From Camellia lanceoleosa (lineage: Eukaryota > Streptophyta > Magnoliopsida > Ericales > Theaceae): DNA of 64,000 nucleotides. The translations under genes and the position numbers were made by a program. Every line of letters begins with the position of its first letter. The first letter of the stretch is position 1. Positions 59,798-64,000 of this stretch are shown in pieces. The stretch covers positions 157,386 to 221,385 of the forward strand of contig JANUSC010000366.1 in assembly GCA_025200525.1 (NCBI GenBank), written 5' to 3'. The notes beneath the pieces are model-generated. The model was given only the letters and a program-made list of their open reading frames with translations, made no database searches and was not told the origin of the DNA.

Positions 59798-60870
59798 TTA
59801 AAAGTTCAAACTCAAACAAACAAGACTAGAATTTTTCCAACTCATCCACCACTTCCACCCCACTTCAAAATTACAGTGAGAAACTGATGTCAAGGCTTTC
59901 TTTCGTCTTTGCAAAATTTCTAGCAGCAAAGACGTGTAATAACATGAACAAGGAAATAAAATCGAATCCAATGTTAGGTGAAAGAGATATCTCACTCTAA
60001 CAAACAACTTAAATTTGTAGTACATTGCACAGCGCACTTCCCTTTATCATACAGTACAATATCGAAAAATATTAATATCAAAAGTTTAAAAATTCTGATG
60101 TATCAATTACTATTTAAGACATTACACTATCACACAAGGCAAACAAATAATGTTGACAGTACGGTTTCATGCATCAACCTAGCCCACAAGTGTAGCGTTT
60201 CCTGTGCTGCATGCCTCAAGCCACTGGAACCCCCAGCAGGCTGAACCAAAGCCAATGTCCGTCCGTTGGCACACCAGACCACAATGGTACTTTTTTTTAA
60301 TCAATAAAAAAGGATGCTTCGCGGGGGACACTACAGAATTTGCGGATCCTAACCTCAGGATAGCCCGTTGACAATCAGATTTAACTCAATTCAAAGGAAA
60401 GAAGCCACACCGAGGCATCCAATAGAGCTTAGCCACGTGCCACAAAAGAGGTCAAGTATCAGTCGGAATATAACGCGAGGTCTCCAAAAAGAATTAGCTG
60501 GATAAAGCCAGCAATCTGCGCCCTCCAAGAGTTGAACCTGACTCACCCTTGTGAAAATGATTGCCTTCTTCACGAGGCCATTACCCTCAATGGTACCACA
60601 ATGGTACTTCAATAGCCCAATCAGCTTAGGAAGACACGACATTGCCCAAGAATAAAGCACGCGGGGAATAGCAAGTGCATGTTCAAAGTGTTGGGACAAT
60701 TTGTCAAGAATCAAAAAATTATAAAAACGCATATCTAAAGAAACTTTTTTTGGAACGTAATTTGTCCCCCACATAGAAGAGTTTGTTGATGAGTTATAAG
60801 CAAAGTCGTTCCCAAGATACAACAAAACCTTTTTTGAATGAAGGACTACAAATAGTAACATTGGTGATGA
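59798..60870 (-). pseudogene. Unrecognised exon-like remnants
   Basis: On the minus strand, 60861-60391 is open for 156 codons (…DMRFYNFLILDKLSQHFEHA…). Shifted pieces downstream read DCQRAILRLGSANSVVS (about 60.37 kb) and then TIVVWCANGRTLALVQPAGG, SSGLRHAAQETLHLWARLMH (about 60.15-60.29 kb). The composition is gene-like and unlike the AT-rich surroundings, but I cannot name the family. It could be host-gene exons or a captured or retro-copied fragment. No start, splice plan or end was established. Confidence 0.35.
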
Positions 60871-60984
60871 AAGAAAAGTCAGATTTTGGTTGGATAAATG
60901 GTGTGAGAACTACTATCTAAAAGATGAATTTCCTAGTCTTTTCATATTATAAACAAATAAGGAAGATACATTACCTTTGTTCTA

Positions 60985-62057
60985 TGAAAAGAAGATCAAC
61001 TTCAGGGGTTGGAATTTACCTTTTAAAAAGAGCTCCATATAAGTGGGAAGAGGTGGAGATTGCTAGGCTATCAAATGCGTTATCCTCAGTCCTTTACTCA
61101 GGAATGGGTGACTGATAGCCCTGTCTGGCTTGGTTCAAATTCAGGTATTTTCAAAGCTGTCGATGTATATAATTTTTGTATTGCTTCTCTTGGCCCCGAA
61201 TCACTATCATTTCATACAAATTCATTTGGAATAAAGATATCCTCACAAAATTCAATTCTTCAACTGGTTGGCATGGAAAGACAAAAATCAAATCAGCTGC
61301 TTTCCTTCAAAAAAATTGGGATTCTTGGTATCAATGCTTCCACTCAAGTGTACTTTCTGCAGAACAGAAACTGAATCAGCTAGTCATTGCTACTATTTTG
61401 CCCATTTTCTTGGAATATCTGGTAGAAATGATGGCAATGGTAGGGGTTTCAATGGGTGATACCTGATTCAATTGATGATCTTCTTCATTGGTGGAAGAAT
61501 TGGCAAGTTTAAAAGATTGGAAAAAGAAGGATCTGAAGATGTTCTACCACTAATTGTTCTATGGGTCACTCTGGAAACAGAGGAATGAATGCATTTTTCA
61601 ATGGAGTGCAGGCTTAATTGCTTTGAGTTGGAAAGTGATGAGCTAATAAAGCTTAGGGCTTGCATTATGGATCAAAACTTTAGTAAAGATTTCCGATACT
61701 CAATGACTGACTTATTATTATTCAATCTCAATCATGTGAGGGTCTGCATTTGAGAGGTTTATGCCATTTGCTTTTGAAAAAGCTTGGCTGCTTTTTCTTT
61801 TTTTCCTTTCTTGTATTTTTGTTTGGTTTGTCTCGGTTGGTTCCTCACTGCATCCTAGGTTGGAGCTAGCATATGATTGAACTTTTTTCTCAAAGTGCCA
61901 ACTCTAGTTGGGATCGCCTAGTTTAGCTTATTATGCTTTCGCTTCCTTGCTTGCTTTATTGATGCTTGTGATGTTCTTTTATACTTCCTTTTTATCAATA
62001 AAGTTTCCTATTTTGTTGATTTTGAGAGTAGAGAGAGAAAAAAAAAAAAAAAAACTA
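60985..62057 (+). pseudogene. LINE 3' end (reverse transcriptase zinc-binding region) with poly(A)
   Basis: In shifting plus frames, IWNKDILTKFN is followed by CTFCRTETESASHCYYFAHF (about 61345-61405), a zf-RVT-like zinc-binding segment typical after plant L1 reverse transcriptases. PLIVLWVTLWKQRNECIFQW follows near 61560. Further on are a hydrophobic, pyrimidine-rich 3' region, AATAAA near 61997 and an A-rich tail at 62039-62054. It is 5'-truncated, as is usual for LINEs, and frame-broken. Confidence 0.75.
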
Positions 62058-62159
62058 GTAACGTTGAAGGACTTTCACAAAAAATCTTATTATTTCTCAC
62101 AAAAAATCTTATTATTTCTTTAGAAAAATTAATTTCTTATTATTTCTTTAGAATTAATA

Positions 62160-62187
62160 TGAGAGAGAGAGAGAGAGAGAGAGAGAT
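62160..62187. repeat. GA microsatellite
   Basis: About 14 GA dinucleotides in a row. No further significance seen. Confidence 0.95.
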
Positions 62188-62189
62188 TT

Positions 62190-64000
62190 TGCTAAGAAAA
62201 CAATATTTGGCCTGTAAGAGTTTTTAGAGTAGACATGGAGGTGTCTTTTCGTATAAACAATGCTAGGATATCATGAAAAATCTTTTATAAAAAATAATTA
62301 TGAAAATCTCAGCGCACTTTTGTGCATTACACTTAGTAATGTAAGCATCACACACTAATCAAAAGTAATTCAAGGATCATAAATCTTTCATGGCGAAAAA
62401 AATTTCATAATCCCTAACTTTTTCTTTCGTAAGACGCAACCCTCATAAAAAAGACCTACTTCATTTGAAAAGGCACCCATATTGAAGTCATACCCATTTA
62501 TAAATTTCAAATTTTAGACTATTGATCATTGATTTCATCTGTGTTTTAGATAAACTTGCGTGAAAAATATGCAACGAGGTATGCAATATAGGTTAAAAAG
62601 CACATTCTGAGCTTGGTCCAATCCATGTGGCCAACATAGGCTCTAAAGAATTCAATTCAAGAATAAAGAATTAGTTTCCATATATACTCCATAGCCAATA
62701 TAAAAATACACAAACAAAAGCCACTTGTTGACTTATTTTTTCTACGAAAGTTAAAAATATCATAAATGCAAAACATGTCAGAATGATTGAAAAAACTCAC
62801 AGATTAAATTCAAATCAATTATCAAGCTAAATTGTATTGACAAGTTCTTTTGCCCCAAACAAAGAGGACTTCAAAATCGCCAAGCGTAGAGAAAAAGAAA
62901 AAATTAATGTAAAGAAGGAGGAGACGCGAGGAAACATGATTGAGTGGAACAATCTGGAGTTGGATTATGAACAATCAAAGTGACAATTACTTACTCTCTA
63001 CTCTTATGCTTTGAAATTGAAGTGCATAAAATATTAAAATGAAGTGCTGAAATAATGTCATCAAAAAATGAAGTGTATAAAATAAAATGCAGTGAAATAT
63101 AAATAATAAGAAAAATAGAAATCAATTGTTTTTTATTTGAGTTCCTCGATAGCCTTTTACTAATGTAGCCATGAATGGCTATTTATAGGCAAACATTTAT
63201 AGGAAAAAACTATCTAAAAATACCCACTCTTCCACCTCCTCCTCCATTTCAGACTCCATGATCTTCCATAACTTCCTTCAACCTCCACTTCATGCTCCAT
63301 GTTCTCTACTTTGTTCTCATCTTTTCACATTTCATAATTTTCAAAATGAGTAGGAGAGTGTTTCATATTCTCGCAATTATATAAATAATAAATAATAATA
63401 ATAATAAAAATTACAGATTTATGATGCCAACAAACACATAAAGATTATTACATTAATCAAACAGGGAAATGAGCTTGCCTCAACACAGCCTCTCCATAGG
63501 AGTGTTGGTAACAATGTGCTGGGCACAAAGCTAACCAAAAACGAAAAAGTGCACCGATTTCTTTTTTGTTTTCTATGTTTTATTTTAGAAAATAATATTT
63601 GTTAACAGTTGAATTTTTAATTTCCTTTATATTAATTTACACAATAATAACAGCTTGTGCCTAAATATAGAATCTGCATATAAAACTGAAAAAACCATTA
63701 ATTAAATTTATTTAGAGATTTATAAACAATTCTCTTTGAGCATTTTTTAGTAGCGCGAAGAAGTGTTTTTGCAATGGCGTTAGCATGATATATAAGCCCG
63801 GACTCTGACTGACGCAAGATTTTGGAGAGATCAACTTCTTAGGTCAAGAATAATGTTATTTTAACTTCTTGTTTTTGAAGAATGAAACTTTTAATTATAA
63901 GATTTGTCACAATCTCTACCAATCACAATCTATCTCGGGTATCATCCTCGACTATGTTTTATAAATATAGAATAAATTATCTTATTAAGAGATTTGTAAA
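62190..64000. other. AT-rich intergenic region to window end
   Basis: No gene recognised. An ATA microsatellite lies at about 63385-63405. 63160-63310 has CTCC-rich simple sequence. Confidence 0.55.

Noticed and set aside
59798..60870. Assignment to a Mediator complex subunit
   Set aside because: I considered it, but could not match any motif securely from the sequence alone.
1..64000. tRNA or rRNA genes
   Set aside because: No cloverleaf-like or rRNA-like stretch was recognised on either strand by eye; tRNAscan-SE or Rfam would be decisive.

Overview
The window is nuclear DNA from a flowering plant, most likely a eudicot. It has an AT-rich background, one intron-containing patatin-like gene, nested LTR retrotransposons of the Ty3/gypsy Tat type, Helitrons, hAT elements, small foldback elements and LINE fragments. 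No prokaryotic features, rRNA or tRNA genes were seen. The species cannot be named from the sequence.

Layout: 1-3939 is the 3' part of Tat element A (plus sense, with an antisense accessory gene and a 3' LTR). 3940-11672 is copy I of a host segment. It is interrupted by a 4.7-kb Helitron-like insertion and a 965-bp hAT element, and it ends in the first 82 bp of a patatin gene fused to an RNase H-like fragment. 13.1-15.2 kb is unassigned. 15261-17436 is an hAT element with another hAT nested in it. From about 17.0 to 30.7 kb is copy II of the host segment, split by Tat element B (18410-29693, minus sense, two LTRs). 30746-38216 is element C (minus sense), which has lost its 3' end. 38217-53814 is copy III, split by element D (40355-49888, plus sense, TSD TTAAT). 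Copy III runs into the only near-complete host gene, a two-exon group III patatin-like phospholipase (51111-53814) with five single-base reading-frame breaks. 53.9-64 kb is AT-rich intergenic DNA with a Mutator-type MITE, a Harbinger-like MITE, unrecognised exon-like remnants and a LINE 3' end.

The main theme is one host segment present three times in the same orientation, each copy invaded by different elements. The other copies keep the empty sites, so element ends and target duplications can be read directly.

The most interesting signals lie inside the Tat elements. A and B carry an antisense gene with a conserved 5'-UTR intron and two conserved coding introns. B and C share 63-bp tandem repeats, each holding a 10-bp-stem hairpin. 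D has no reverse transcriptase or integrase but has gag-protease, covarying hairpin repeats, a 15-codon ubiquitin fragment and its own antisense coding remnants. Many paralogous differences are single missing bases in CCGG-like or homopolymer contexts, so some apparent pseudogenisation may be consensus error.
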